This document shows, piece after piece, positions 23,389 through 31,609 of a DNA stretch of 45,476 nucleotides. The stretch covers positions 70,263 to 115,738 of the forward strand of contig JAFXPN010000041.1 of NCBI GenBank assembly GCA_017527865.1, in the 5' to 3' direction. Under the pieces are notes generated by a model, which saw only the letters and a list, made by a program, of their open reading frames with translations, was not told the DNA's origin and made no database searches. Position numbers and translations under genes: made by a program. How positions within the stretch are numbered: the stretch's first letter is position 1; every line of letters begins with the position of its first letter. Source of the DNA: Clostridiales bacterium (GTDB lineage: Bacteria; Bacillota; Clostridia; Saccharofermentanales; Saccharofermentanaceae).

Positions 23389-24339
23389 TTAATGATTATT
23401 CAATCTCAAACTCTTATGGTAAAACCCTATGGTATCTTCGGTCGTGAATCCGGCGGCATTATAGAACTTCCTCCGCCAGTCATAGGAATTTACATAGCAC
23501 TTCTCAACTCCGAGTTCCCTGCATCTTCTCATCACTCCGTGCATCATGGCCGTGCCTATGCCCTTATGCCTGTACCGCTCTCTTGTGCTGACCGGCTCGA
23601 TATATGCAGTCTTTGACAGGAGATCCACATAGACAAAACTGTAAGAACATACATCATTCGGATCTTCGGGATTCTCATCGATTATCATGCATTCGAAGCT
23701 GTCCTTATACAGCGGAGAATTCTTTCTGGAGTTATAAGCGCTCATACCGTTGCGGTAAACCGGACTCTCAAGATCGGGATGAAATCCCATATTGCATGCG
23801 CTCCACTTATTGTCCTCATCGGTATACTCGTCACCGTAAGCGAGCCTGAACCCCAAAGGAAGATTCACGGACACATCGATCTTTTGAGGATATACATAAT
23901 TGTCGTAATCCTCTTCCTTCTGCCTGGAATAACCGTTTGCTTCAAGATAAGCTTTACGTGAAGGCAGGCTGTCGTTGTTGATCACCAGAAAATCCACCGA
24001 CCCGTCTTCATCCCGGGAGAATAACGGGATCAGATTTTCTTCGGCAAAACTTACCATCTGTCCGTAGAGATCTTCGTGATCCCTGTTAAGGCTGATATAG
24101 ACCGCGTCGCCGTCAGGCAGGATGCATCCTGCGATCTTCCCTTCATCTTCCCACATATATATGAAGTCGGATGATCTTAACTGTCCCGCGTCGGCATACT
24201 GGACATCCATGCGCCATATAAGGTCGTTCAGTCTGCCGGGGAGCCATGAAGTCATGTTCCGGTTAACCAGATATTCTTCTCTTAAGTATTCTTCCAGCCT
24301 CTGAAGGTCTTCTTCCAAATTGAATCTTCGGATCGTCAT
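23389..24339 (-). CDS. Two-domain GNAT acetyltransferase
   Basis: A 316-residue protein with two GNAT-like halves. The N-terminal half (about 1-145) is degenerate. The C-terminal half (about 160-310) has a clear acetyl-CoA motif A (RYRHKGIGTAMMHGVMRRCR) and the WRRKFYNAAGF motif B. Tandem GNAT proteins often keep one catalytic and one structural half. The substrate is not predictable. AAGGAA precedes the ATG. It lies after its own promoter region, divergent from the Na/Pi cotransporter gene. Confidence 0.85.
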   Translation of the reverse strand: MTIRRFNLEEDLQRLEEYLREEYLVNRNMTSWLPGRLNDLIWRMDVQYADAGQLRSSDFIYMWEDEGKIAGCILPDGDAVYISLNRDHEDLYGQMVSFAEENLIPLFSRDEDGSVDFLVINNDSLPSRKAYLEANGYSRQKEEDYDNYVYPQKIDVSVNLPLGFRLAYGDEYTDEDNKWSACNMGFHPDLESPVYRNGMSAYNSRKNSPLYKDSFECMIIDENPEDPNDVCSYSFVYVDLLSKTAYIEPVSTRERYRHKGIGTAMMHGVMRRCRELGVEKCYVNSYDWRRKFYNAAGFTTEDTIGFYHKSLRLNNH

Positions 24340-24429
24340 TTCCTTCGCTCCGTTTTATGCATCCTGACCATATGCTGTCATTATACCATTGCGCTGCGGC
24401 TGACCTGAAACAAACGTCTCAGATCTATA

Positions 24430-24449
24430 ATATAGATATGCATCTATAT
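24430..24449. repeat. Inverted repeat upstream of the Na/Pi cotransporter
   Basis: ATATAGAT (24430-24437) and ATCTATAT (24442-24449) form a perfect 8-base dyad around ATGC, 15 bases upstream of the predicted -35 box. It could be an operator in the divergent region; no regulator is assigned. Confidence 0.4.
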
Positions 24450-24464
24450 GTTGGCAACGCCTGT

Positions 24465-24493
24465 TTTACAAATGTTATCTGCGACATTATAAT
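24465..24493 (+). promoter_or_regulatory. Promoter of the Na/Pi cotransporter gene
   Basis: TTTACA (24465-24470), a 17-base spacer and a perfect TATAAT (24488-24493), placed 22 bases before the ATG at 24516. Confidence 0.75.
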
Positions 24494-24515
24494 TGGTGGT
24501 AACGGAGTTGATGTT

Positions 24516-26273
24516 ATGGATATATTTTCTTTTATTACGTTGTTCGGCGGATTAGCCTTTTTCCTGTACGGGATGCATCTTCTTTCCGAGTCTTTGAAGA
24601 AGACTGCGGGAGGCAAGCTCGAGAAGCTACTCAAGAAAGCGACCGATAATCCGTATAAGGGCCTTCTGATCGGTATATTGATCACCATAGCCATCCAGTC
24701 ATCGTCGGCCATGACCGTCATGCTGGTAGGTTTTGTCAACTCGGGCATCATGGAGCTCGCTTCGACGGTCAGTGTTATCTTCGGTTCAGATATCGGAACG
24801 ACTCTGACAGCATGGATATTGTCATTGTCGGGCATCAACAGCGAAGGCAATGTGCTGCTGAAGCTGCTCGAACCTAAGTGCTTCTCTCTCGTAATCGCTC
24901 TGATCGGTGTGATCATGATCATGGGTTCCAAGAAGCAAAGACGCAAGGATATCGGCATGATGCTCGTAGGATTCGGAATTCTGATGCAGGGAATGACCAT
25001 GATGAGTGCATCCATGGCGCCGCTTAAGGATTCTCCTTCCTTTGTCAAGGTGCTCACGGCATTCGAGAATCCGCTCCTCGGTGTTCTTGCCGGTACAGTC
25101 GTCACGGGAGTCATCCAGAGTTCTGCAGCCTCCATCGGTATCCTGCAGTCCTTATCTCTTACAGGGAGCATCACGTACGGCATGGCCATTCCGATCATCA
25201 TGGGTGCCAACATAGGTACCTGTGCCACAGCCGTTCTGTCATCGATCGGCGTTAACAGGGACGCAAAGAGAGTTACCGCCATCCATGTAGCGATCAAGCT
25301 CATCGGTACGGCTTTCTGGCTTATCGTCTTCTATTCTTTTAATGCGGTGATGGACTTCGCGTTTCTTGATAAGACGGCAGGAATAGTCGGCATCGCCGCA
25401 TTCCACTCGATCTTTAATATCGGTAATACGATCCTTCTGTTCCCGTTCAGGAAACAGCTCGTTAAGCTCGCTCACATTGTAGTCAAGGAGTCTGACGAAG
25501 AATCGGAGTTCAAGCTCGATGAACGTCTCATGACCACACCTTCGATCGCTGTTGCCGAGTGCGGAAACTCAATGGCAAAGATGGTCCGTAAGGCTCTCTA
25601 CGGCCTTGACAGGGCAACGGACATGCTCCTTAACGGATATAACGATGAGGATTTTGAATTCATTAAGAATAATGAAGAGAAGGTCGATAATTATGAGGAC
25701 CTCATCGGATCATTCCTTATGAAACTGACGACTACCCATCACCTTTCCGAAGCTGATAAGAACAAGGCATCCAGAATGCTCCAGGCCATCGGTGAGTTTG
25801 AGCGTATCGCGGACCACGCATCGTACATGGCTAATTCTTCAGAAGAGAAAAAAAGAAAGCAGATCGTATTCTCACCTGACGCGAACCTGGAAGTAAAGAA
25901 GCTCATAAGCGCAGTCAAGGAGGTCTACACCAAGGCAATAGAGTGCTATCAGAATGAGGATGCCAACCTCGCAAGGGAGATAGGCCCTCTGCGCATCGTC
26001 ATAAGCGAGATGTGTGATGAGTTCAAGTCAAATCATGTAGAGCGTTTGTCTGCCGGAGTATGCACTCCCAACCACGGCTTCGTCTTCAATGATATCCTCT
26101 ACAGCTGCGGTAGGATAGCAGATCACAGCATGAACATCGCAGCCATCGTTTACCGCTTTAAGACCATGCAGAGCGCTGATACATACATGCATGACTTCAA
26201 ACAGCGCAAGGACGCCGAGAGCGAAGCACTCTACAAAGCTTACCTGGACAAGTACATGAATATGGAAGCCTGA
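24516..26273 (+). CDS. Na/Pi cotransporter family protein with PhoU-like C-terminus
   Basis: A 585-residue protein from the ATG at 24516, chosen because GGAG lies 8 bases upstream and the first membrane helix starts there. Two Na/Pi-cotransporter repeats with the QSSSAMTVMLVGFVNSG motif (about residues 68-84) and its second copy GVIQSSAASIGILQSL (about 200-215), plus GADIGTT/GANIGTC-type segments, form the transport core (residues 1-320). The C-terminal 240 residues are a helical PhoU-like domain (ALYGLDRATDMLLNGYND and following). The family (YjbB/NptA-like) moves phosphate or related anions with sodium; direction is not certain, since some homologs export phosphate. Confidence 0.9.
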   Translation: MDIFSFITLFGGLAFFLYGMHLLSESLKKTAGGKLEKLLKKATDNPYKGLLIGILITIAIQSSSAMTVMLVGFVNSGIMELASTVSVIFGSDIGTTLTAWILSLSGINSEGNVLLKLLEPKCFSLVIALIGVIMIMGSKKQRRKDIGMMLVGFGILMQGMTMMSASMAPLKDSPSFVKVLTAFENPLLGVLAGTVVTGVIQSSAASIGILQSLSLTGSITYGMAIPIIMGANIGTCATAVLSSIGVNRDAKRVTAIHVAIKLIGTAFWLIVFYSFNAVMDFAFLDKTAGIVGIAAFHSIFNIGNTILLFPFRKQLVKLAHIVVKESDEESEFKLDERLMTTPSIAVAECGNSMAKMVRKALYGLDRATDMLLNGYNDEDFEFIKNNEEKVDNYEDLIGSFLMKLTTTHHLSEADKNKASRMLQAIGEFERIADHASYMANSSEEKKRKQIVFSPDANLEVKKLISAVKEVYTKAIECYQNEDANLAREIGPLRIVISEMCDEFKSNHVERLSAGVCTPNHGFVFNDILYSCGRIADHSMNIAAIVYRFKTMQSADTYMHDFKQRKDAESEALYKAYLDKYMNMEA

Positions 26274-26294
26274 CCGGCATCCGCCCTTTCTCTG

Positions 26295-26322
26295 TTGATT
26301 TGTGCTGACAAAAGTGTAAAAT
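26295..26322 (+). promoter_or_regulatory. Promoter of bioY
   Basis: TTGATT (26295-26300), a 16-base spacer and TAAAAT (26317-26322). Transcription would start inside the BirA-type operator. Confidence 0.55.
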
Positions 26323-26327
26323 AGCGA

Positions 26328-26358
26328 TTGTTAACTTATATCGCAATGAGGTTTACAA
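26328..26358 (+). promoter_or_regulatory. BirA (biotin repressor) operator
   Basis: Half-sites TTGTTAAC (26328-26335) and GTTTACAA (26351-26358) are inverted with a 15-base gap and match in seven of eight positions, the form of Firmicutes BirA boxes. The site lies between the -10 box and the bioY start codon, so binding would block transcription initiation when biotin is sufficient. Confidence 0.8.
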
Positions 26359-26954
26359 TGTCAGAAACAAGCACAAAAACAAATCCTTCAAGATCCCGGG
26401 GCACATACGACCTTGTGCTGATTTCAATATCAGCAGCTCTGATAACGGTCTGCTCGTGGATCAGCATCCCCCTGGGACCTGTGCCGTTCACTCTTCAGAC
26501 GCTCGGGATCCTTGCCGTTATGCTTGCTGCAGGCGGAAGAAGAGGGACATTTGCAGTACTGATCTATCTTTTGATGGGTGCATGCGGACTGCCCGTGTTC
26601 GCAGGGTTCAAAGGAGGTTTCGCTTCATTTGCGGGTCCTACCGGAGGATTCCTTCTGGGATTTGCAGTGGCAGGACTTGTCTACTGGCTTCTGGATAAGT
26701 TCTTTTTCAGGCAGCTTATGACTTCGAAGATGAATACTTATATCTTCGGGGCCGTCAATTCAGTGATCTTCGAAGTCGTAATGTATGTCACAGGCGTCAT
26801 CTGGTTCATGGCGGTCTATGCCGCGCAGACGGAGCCTGTCGGACTTGCAGCCGTTATGAGCTGGTGTGTCGTACCGTTTATCGTCCCGGACATCGTGAAA
26901 CTTATAGCTGCCGTTATCATCGGCGAACGCGCGGGAAAGCTCGTAAGAGATTAA
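26358..26954 (+). CDS. bioY: Biotin transporter substrate-binding subunit BioY
   Basis: A 198-residue S-component of an ECF-type biotin transporter with six membrane helices. Motifs: SIPLGPVPFTLQTLGILAVM in the first helices, GRRGTFAVLIYLLMGACGLP and FAGFKGGFASFAGPTGGFLL, typical for BioY. The ATG at 26358 is chosen over two in-frame upstream starts because GAGG lies 6 bases before it and the others would fall in the operator. No ECF ATPase or EcfT gene is adjacent, so a shared energising module elsewhere is expected. Regulation by biotin through BirA is indicated by the operator. Confidence 0.93.
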   Translation: MSETSTKTNPSRSRGTYDLVLISISAALITVCSWISIPLGPVPFTLQTLGILAVMLAAGGRRGTFAVLIYLLMGACGLPVFAGFKGGFASFAGPTGGFLLGFAVAGLVYWLLDKFFFRQLMTSKMNTYIFGAVNSVIFEVVMYVTGVIWFMAVYAAQTEPVGLAAVMSWCVVPFIVPDIVKLIAAVIIGERAGKLVRD

Positions 26955-26964
26955 GAGCGTCTTA

Positions 26965-27783
26965 TCACAAGGCTTTTCGAGGACAGTTCTTCTCACATTC
27001 CATGCACAGGATGCACTCGGTTCCGTTCTCACGCTTGCGTGAATTATCGGTTACATCAACATTCATAGGACATACGCGCTTGCACTTGCCGCAGGAAATG
27101 CATTTTTCCTTGTCGCATTTTATCCTGATAAGCGAGAAGTAACTCATCGGCTTTAAGAACACCGTGACAGGACATATATACTTACAGAATGCCCTGTTGT
27201 CTTTGAAAGCAAACGCCAGGATGATCCCGGCCGCATAGTACAGGACATTTCCTATGATAAACGACCAGAACATGATCCGTTCGATATTGCCGGCCTTTGC
27301 AAGAAAAAGCGCAGCAACAAATATAAGAGACAACGCGAACGTTATATACCTGATCCAGCCGATCTTCTTACGGGGTTCTTGGGGCACCTTATACGGCAGG
27401 AAATCAAGCACCATAGCAGTCCAGCACGCATATCCGCACCAGCCTCTGCCGAATATCAAAGGACCGAATATCTTTGCAACCGCATAATGTATTGTAGCCG
27501 CCTCAAAGACCCCTGTGAAAAGGTAATACCAGAAGCCTTCGATCTGCATGTTCTCCTGACATATAAACCCGAGGTACACAAGCATATACAGGCCTACGAG
27601 CAGCTGAACAATGCGGCGGGCATGCTTGTATTTTCTTATAAACAGAAATACGCCGAGCGCGATCGAGATTCCGATATAACTGAAATTGAACAGATAGAAG
27701 ATGTTATCCTTTGTCAGCCAAAGCGTTACTGCTACCGCTTCAAATACGGCCAGCATTATCAGCGGTAATGAATACTTTCTCAT
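26965..27783 (-). CDS. Membrane-bound polyferredoxin-like protein (4Fe-4S, NapH/NosR type)
   Basis: A 272-residue protein with about six membrane helices and a C-terminal cytoplasmic ferredoxin domain. The helices contain the GRGWCGYACWTA motif (about residue 112) and the FCKYICPV motif (about 201), Cys pairs typical of the NapH/NosR/CcoG group. The tail has two 4Fe-4S motifs, CISCGKCKRVCP and CILCMECEKNCP. It would pass electrons across or along the membrane. It overlaps the DUF3021 gene by four bases, which places it as the last gene of the ABC/LytTR operon, an uncommon partner. The electron donor and acceptor are unknown. Confidence 0.85.
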   Translation of the reverse strand: MRKYSLPLIMLAVFEAVAVTLWLTKDNIFYLFNFSYIGISIALGVFLFIRKYKHARRIVQLLVGLYMLVYLGFICQENMQIEGFWYYLFTGVFEAATIHYAVAKIFGPLIFGRGWCGYACWTAMVLDFLPYKVPQEPRKKIGWIRYITFALSLIFVAALFLAKAGNIERIMFWSFIIGNVLYYAAGIILAFAFKDNRAFCKYICPVTVFLKPMSYFSLIRIKCDKEKCISCGKCKRVCPMNVDVTDNSRKRENGTECILCMECEKNCPRKAL

Positions 27784-28247
27784 TGCTTATTGAACCTCCT
27801 TAACGCCTCCTGCATCTTCTTATTCTCGGCCTGCTCCTCAAAATGCATGATGACTGCGCTTATTGCGGTACAGACAGCGAAAGATATGAAGAATCCGATC
27901 CATGCTGCCGCATTATAGACAGGGAACCATCCGAAGATAATGACAAATACGATGATCGCAGCCATTATAGCAGCAAAGAAAAGGATATTGCGCACTATCA
28001 GCGCCATGTTCCTGATAATGATATCGGTCAGGAAGATATTCTGCGCAACGGTAATGATCAATGCCAGGAGCAGCAGTTCGAGCAACGTGGCAGAGGACAG
28101 CCCCGCCACGCCGAGCGCAAACAATGATGATACCCGTCCGGCTTCATCCCCGATGAACAGATTGATGACGATGAATATAACGACCATGATCCCATAGGTC
28201 GTAAAAAGCTGTCTAATATATTCAAATACCGTTTTCCTGTCGTCCAT
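27780..28247 (-). CDS. DUF3021 family membrane protein
   Basis: A 155-residue protein with four membrane helices and a charged helical C-terminal tail (HFEEQAENKKMQEALRRFNK), the DUF3021 layout. DUF3021 genes are usually found just after a LytTR DNA-binding regulator, as here (TAATG overlap), and are thought to modulate that regulator from the membrane. Function is not proven in the family. Confidence 0.85.
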   Translation of the reverse strand: MDDRKTVFEYIRQLFTTYGIMVVIFIVINLFIGDEAGRVSSLFALGVAGLSSATLLELLLLALIITVAQNIFLTDIIIRNMALIVRNILFFAAIMAAIIVFVIIFGWFPVYNAAAWIGFFISFAVCTAISAVIMHFEEQAENKKMQEALRRFNKQ

Positions 28248-28690
28248 TATCTTAACCCCAGCTTTCTTCTCAGTTCATCGGAATACATGCGTGATACCAC
28301 GATCTGCTCGCCATTCTGCAGAGTGATCCGGATCTTGTGATTTACATCAGTCCTAAGGCTCTTGATCTTTCTGAGATTCACAATACTCTGCTTGCTTATG
28401 CGCAGAAAACCGCGTTCCACAAGTTCCTGCTCCATCTCATAGAGTCTGAGTTCTGATTCGTAGATCTCGCCGTCGGTATAGACAAATGTTTTCCGGTCGA
28501 CTGCTTCGATATACAGGATCTTGTCCGTCTCGAGAATAAATGTCTCGCCGTTCTTCCTGACAGCGATCTGCATGCCGATCATGCGCATCATCGCGACTAT
28601 TCTTTCGATGTCGCTGTTCAGATGCGGCGCTCTGATTATTACTTCGGCCTCGTCGTATTTGCCGTCTATGTCCAGATTGATCTTCATCAT
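28247..28690 (-). CDS. LytTR-family DNA-binding regulator
   Basis: A 147-residue stand-alone LytTR regulator without a receiver domain. Residues about 45-145 are the LytTR domain (KILYIEAVDRKTFVYTDGEI, the FLRISKQSIVNLRKIKSL recognition region, and the QIVVSRMYSDELRRKLG end). Such proteins bind paired imperfect repeats upstream of their own operon. It is coupled to both neighbours: ATGA overlap with the ABC permease gene upstream and TAATG with DUF3021 downstream. It probably autoregulates this transporter operon. Confidence 0.9.
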   Translation of the reverse strand: MMKINLDIDGKYDEAEVIIRAPHLNSDIERIVAMMRMIGMQIAVRKNGETFILETDKILYIEAVDRKTFVYTDGEIYESELRLYEMEQELVERGFLRISKQSIVNLRKIKSLRTDVNHKIRITLQNGEQIVVSRMYSDELRRKLGLR

Positions 28691-29373
28691 TCAAGTCCTT
28701 TTCTCTTAAAGGCAACGAAAAAGAGAAACACCGCAAGCACAGAATTCACTGCAACTACTGCTATACTCTCCGGCTTTATCCCCGCGAATGTCATATTATC
28801 GAGAAGGAGCCTGATCTGCTGTGTATAGAAGAACTTCGCTGCCATGCTTATTTTATCATTGAACATGGCAAGCATCGGCGCAAAAGAGAAAATGAGCATT
28901 ACGGGCATGACAATAGATGTCGATACCATCTGATTGGGAGCGAAGATTCCGACACATGCGCCTATGACAATGGAGATAAAGAAACCGCAGGACAGAACCC
29001 CGAGAAAAAACGGAATATCCGCAGCAGGAAGTGATGTTGACATTATTCCCGCTCCTGCCATGCATATCATCCATACATATATGCCGATACCCGCAAGATA
29101 CTCCCACGGTTTCACATTCGCCATCATGAGAACGCGCAGCGTGTTCTTTTCCTTCTCCTCGGATATGATCGCTGCAACGGACGTCAGCGGCGCCATTCCC
29201 ATATACATGACCGAAAAGAGCTTTGTGAAAAACAATTCAGGCATATCAGGGATGCTTACCGCGTGCTCGAAGATCAGAGTAAGCACCGGAAACATCACAA
29301 ACTGAATGAGCACGGTCTTGTTCTTGAGCGTATCCTTGATCTGTTTTTTAATTATGACTCCGATATTACGCAT
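28687..29373 (-). CDS. ABC-2 type transporter permease
   Basis: A 228-residue permease with six membrane helices, starting MRNIGVIIKKQIKDTLKNKT. The ATG at 29373 has GGAG 7 bases upstream, better than a longer frame. The EEKEKNTLRVLMMANVKPWE stretch at residues about 65-85 is the coupling helix region typical of ABC-2 exporters. It would pair with the ATPase encoded just upstream (8-base overlap). The substrate is unknown; similar LytTR-linked exporters handle antimicrobial peptides or lipids. Confidence 0.85.
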   Translation of the reverse strand: MRNIGVIIKKQIKDTLKNKTVLIQFVMFPVLTLIFEHAVSIPDMPELFFTKLFSVMYMGMAPLTSVAAIISEEKEKNTLRVLMMANVKPWEYLAGIGIYVWMICMAGAGIMSTSLPAADIPFFLGVLSCGFFISIVIGACVGIFAPNQMVSTSIVMPVMLIFSFAPMLAMFNDKISMAAKFFYTQQIRLLLDNMTFAGIKPESIAVVAVNSVLAVFLFFVAFKRKGLE

Positions 29374-30229
29374 AAAGCATCTCCTCCGTGCAATCAAGTT
29401 TTCTTCCCGTTAACTCCAGAAACACCGTTTCCAAAGTCGGTTCGGATGAATGTATCGTCTCAACGCATCCCTCTGACATAAGTTCCATGATCTTTCCTGC
29501 GGATCCTTCGTCATGCGCTAATTCTATATCCTCGCCTGTAGTAAGATGTATCCTGATCTTTTTGCTGTGGTTATACTTTCTGCAGACCTGACCGGGCGCT
29601 CCCCGTTCAACGATCTTCCCTTCGTTAAGGAGCGCAACTTCATCGCATAAGGCCGCGGCTTCCTCCATATTATGCGTAGTAAGAAATACCGTACATCCCT
29701 TTTCCTTCTGCTCCAGGATGAGTTTATGGATATACTTCATCGTCATGGGATCAAGACCGCTTGTCGGTTCATCAAGGAACAGGATCTGCGGACTGATCAT
29801 CAGAACCCTTGCCAGCTGCAGCCTCGCGCGCATCCCTTTCGACAGCTTCATGGCAGGCTTTCCGGCATCTTTCTCAAGGCCCACATCTTTCAAAGTCCTG
29901 AAGACCTCATGATACGGAACGCCGTAGATATCGGCGAAGATCTTAAGGTTATCGGCGCAGGACATACGTCCGTACACACCGTGATCATCCATCATGATCC
30001 CTATCTTCTTCCGGTCTTCTCCTGTCAGTCCGGAAACATTCCTGCCGAAGACTTTCACATCGCCGCTGTCCGGAACGAGCTGACCTGTGATCACTTTAAT
30101 AAGTGTCGTCTTGCCTGCCCCCGAAGGACCCAGCAGCCCGAATATCGACCCGGGTCCGATATCAAGATCTATCCCCGAGATCACATTCCTGCCTGCAAAG
30201 CTCTTGTATATTCCGCTTGCAAAGATCAT
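29366..30229 (-). CDS. ABC transporter ATP-binding protein
   Basis: A 287-residue ATPase. The start at 30229 has GGAG 8 bases upstream; upstream in-frame ATGs are less suitable. Walker A GPSGAGKTT (about residue 38), a signature of the form LSKGMRARLQLARVL rather than LSGGQ, Walker B ILFLDEPTSGLDP and the TTHNMEEA switch region are seen, all typical of the ABC-2 drug/bacitracin-type exporters. The C-terminal 70 residues form the usual extension of this group. It is the first gene of the operon ATPase-permease-LytTR-DUF3021-polyferredoxin. A weak TTGAAG/TAGTTT pair lies about 60 bases upstream. Confidence 0.92.
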   Translation of the reverse strand: MIFASGIYKSFAGRNVISGIDLDIGPGSIFGLLGPSGAGKTTLIKVITGQLVPDSGDVKVFGRNVSGLTGEDRKKIGIMMDDHGVYGRMSCADNLKIFADIYGVPYHEVFRTLKDVGLEKDAGKPAMKLSKGMRARLQLARVLMISPQILFLDEPTSGLDPMTMKYIHKLILEQKEKGCTVFLTTHNMEEAAALCDEVALLNEGKIVERGAPGQVCRKYNHSKKIRIHLTTGEDIELAHDEGSAGKIMELMSEGCVETIHSSEPTLETVFLELTGRKLDCTEEMLYA

Positions 30230-30351
30230 ATGCGCTTCTCCTTTGGTCATTGAGGTTTGCCGTTTGCACCAAACTATCAAAGACCTTATGGAGCTTCAAT
30301 ATCCTGTAACGCAAGTTGCACTTTATCGGAACTGAGTTGCCAATCCGGGAC

Positions 30352-30798
30352 TTATTTTACCCTCTTGTAAAAGCTTACATGCGCTCCCAGTTCTTTATAG
30401 CCGTTCTTCATATAGAACTTATAGGAAGGCTTGTCATTATCGGTCTGAAGGAACACTCCTGCCATTCCCTGTCTCCTGATATCTTCCTCGATAAGTTTCA
30501 TAAAACGGGAGCCCGTTCCCTTTCTCTGAATGGAAGTATCGACACAGAGCTCTTCCAGATTGTAGTTCGTCCCCTCCCACCAGTGACGCACTGAGCCCAG
30601 CGCAACGGCGGCCAGCTTTCCGTCGATCAGCAGACCGTAATTAAGCCCGCGGAAATCACAGGAAACATCCCGTATATACGCCTGAAGCTGATCCGTATCG
30701 CTCCAGTCGTCATTCCATGGTTCTCCCGCGAATGCTCTCCTGTATATGTCCGCGATCTGCGGCAGATATGATGAGTCCAGTCTTATTAATTCTTCCAT
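30352..30798 (-). CDS. GNAT acetyltransferase
   Basis: A 148-residue single-domain GNAT. The core has a beta strand YGLLIDGKLAAVALG, then NLEELCVDTSIQRKGTGSRF with the acetyl-CoA loop, and the C-terminal FYMKNGYKELGAHVSFYKR. It resembles small aminoglycoside- or amine-acetyltransferase-like proteins, but the substrate is not predictable. It overlaps the deaminase gene by 13 bases, so the two are cotranscribed. Confidence 0.88.
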   Translation of the reverse strand: MEELIRLDSSYLPQIADIYRRAFAGEPWNDDWSDTDQLQAYIRDVSCDFRGLNYGLLIDGKLAAVALGSVRHWWEGTNYNLEELCVDTSIQRKGTGSRFMKLIEEDIRRQGMAGVFLQTDNDKPSYKFYMKNGYKELGAHVSFYKRVK

Positions 30799-31415
30799 GA
30801 TACAGTCCCTGCGATCATATCGCATACATCCTTTACCGGAACATCCTTCAATGCCATGTCATCAAGCTTCTTATCGGCAAAGAGCTTCCTTGCGGTCTCC
30901 ACCGCTTCGCCGTTAACTTCCGAAAACCTCCGAAGTACCGCATCACTCGATCCGGATTCGATGCACTTAAGTTCATGATAGCTTTGCAGAACAAGCTGCA
31001 CGAATTCAGCCGCGCCGCCCGTGTGCGTGTAATCCAGGGCCTGAGATCTTAAGTACGGATCATCCTCTTTCAGATGGACTGCGCCGCAATACGGATCACG
31101 GGCAGCGTAACGCAAATGCTTGATATTCGACATGACCGCTGTCCCCATGCACATAGGGCACGGCTCCATCGTTGTATACAGGACCACGCTCTTAACGTTA
31201 ACTTCTGATGTATCTATCCTGCTTATGGCATTCATCTCGGCATGCGCTATCTTCCGGTTGACGGGACCGGATTCCGCAGTACGGTTGTGCTCTCTTATAA
31301 GGATATTGCCGTTCCCGTCACAGACGACCGCACCGATCGGTATGTTTCCGTTCTTAAAGGCTGTCCATGCCTCTTCGAATGCTGTCTTAAATTCTGTCGA
31401 TAATTCTTCCCACAT
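30786..31415 (-). CDS. Cytidine/guanine-deaminase-family protein
   Basis: A 209-residue zinc deaminase. The catalytic motifs are HAEMNAI (His and Glu, about residue 77) and PCPMC (the two Cys ligands, about residue 110), with the NIPIGAVVCDGNGNILIREHN opening common to TadA and guanine deaminase. The C-terminal 70 residues go beyond the TadA core (usual TadA about 150-165 residues). Likely a nucleoside or base deaminase rather than the essential tRNA enzyme, but this is inferred from length only. A GGGAA motif precedes the ATG. A possible promoter (ATGACA, 17 bases, TATACA) lies about 75 bases upstream. Confidence 0.85.
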   Translation of the reverse strand: MWEELSTEFKTAFEEAWTAFKNGNIPIGAVVCDGNGNILIREHNRTAESGPVNRKIAHAEMNAISRIDTSEVNVKSVVLYTTMEPCPMCMGTAVMSNIKHLRYAARDPYCGAVHLKEDDPYLRSQALDYTHTGGAAEFVQLVLQSYHELKCIESGSSDAVLRRFSEVNGEAVETARKLFADKKLDDMALKDVPVKDVCDMIAGTVSWKN

Positions 31416-31559
31416 AAGATATTCCCTGATCTCTCAACGGTCTGCCGCCGGTATTATTCTATTATTTTACTTTATTTTTAGCTATTCCGTGTATAATAGC
31501 CTCTATGACGGCTGTCATACTCTCGGCAGGTCGAAAAGCTCAAAGTAACCTTTTCGCAT

Positions 31560-31586
31560 AAAAAGAGAAGGACCGAAGTCCTTCTC
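31560..31586 (-). terminator. Terminator of the DUF4428-like gene
   Basis: On the minus strand GAGAAGGAC-TTCG-GTCCTTCTC is a perfect 9-base stem with a stable TTCG tetraloop, followed by five T residues (31560-31564). It lies 24 bases after the stop at 31610. Confidence 0.92.
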
Positions 31587-31609
31587 CTGTCATCTCAAGC
31601 ACTCTTATA

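Noticed and set aside
24357..24515. 53-residue extension of the Na/Pi cotransporter
   Set aside because: It reads through the promoter (TTTACA-17-TATAAT); the start at 24516 has an SD and the first helix.
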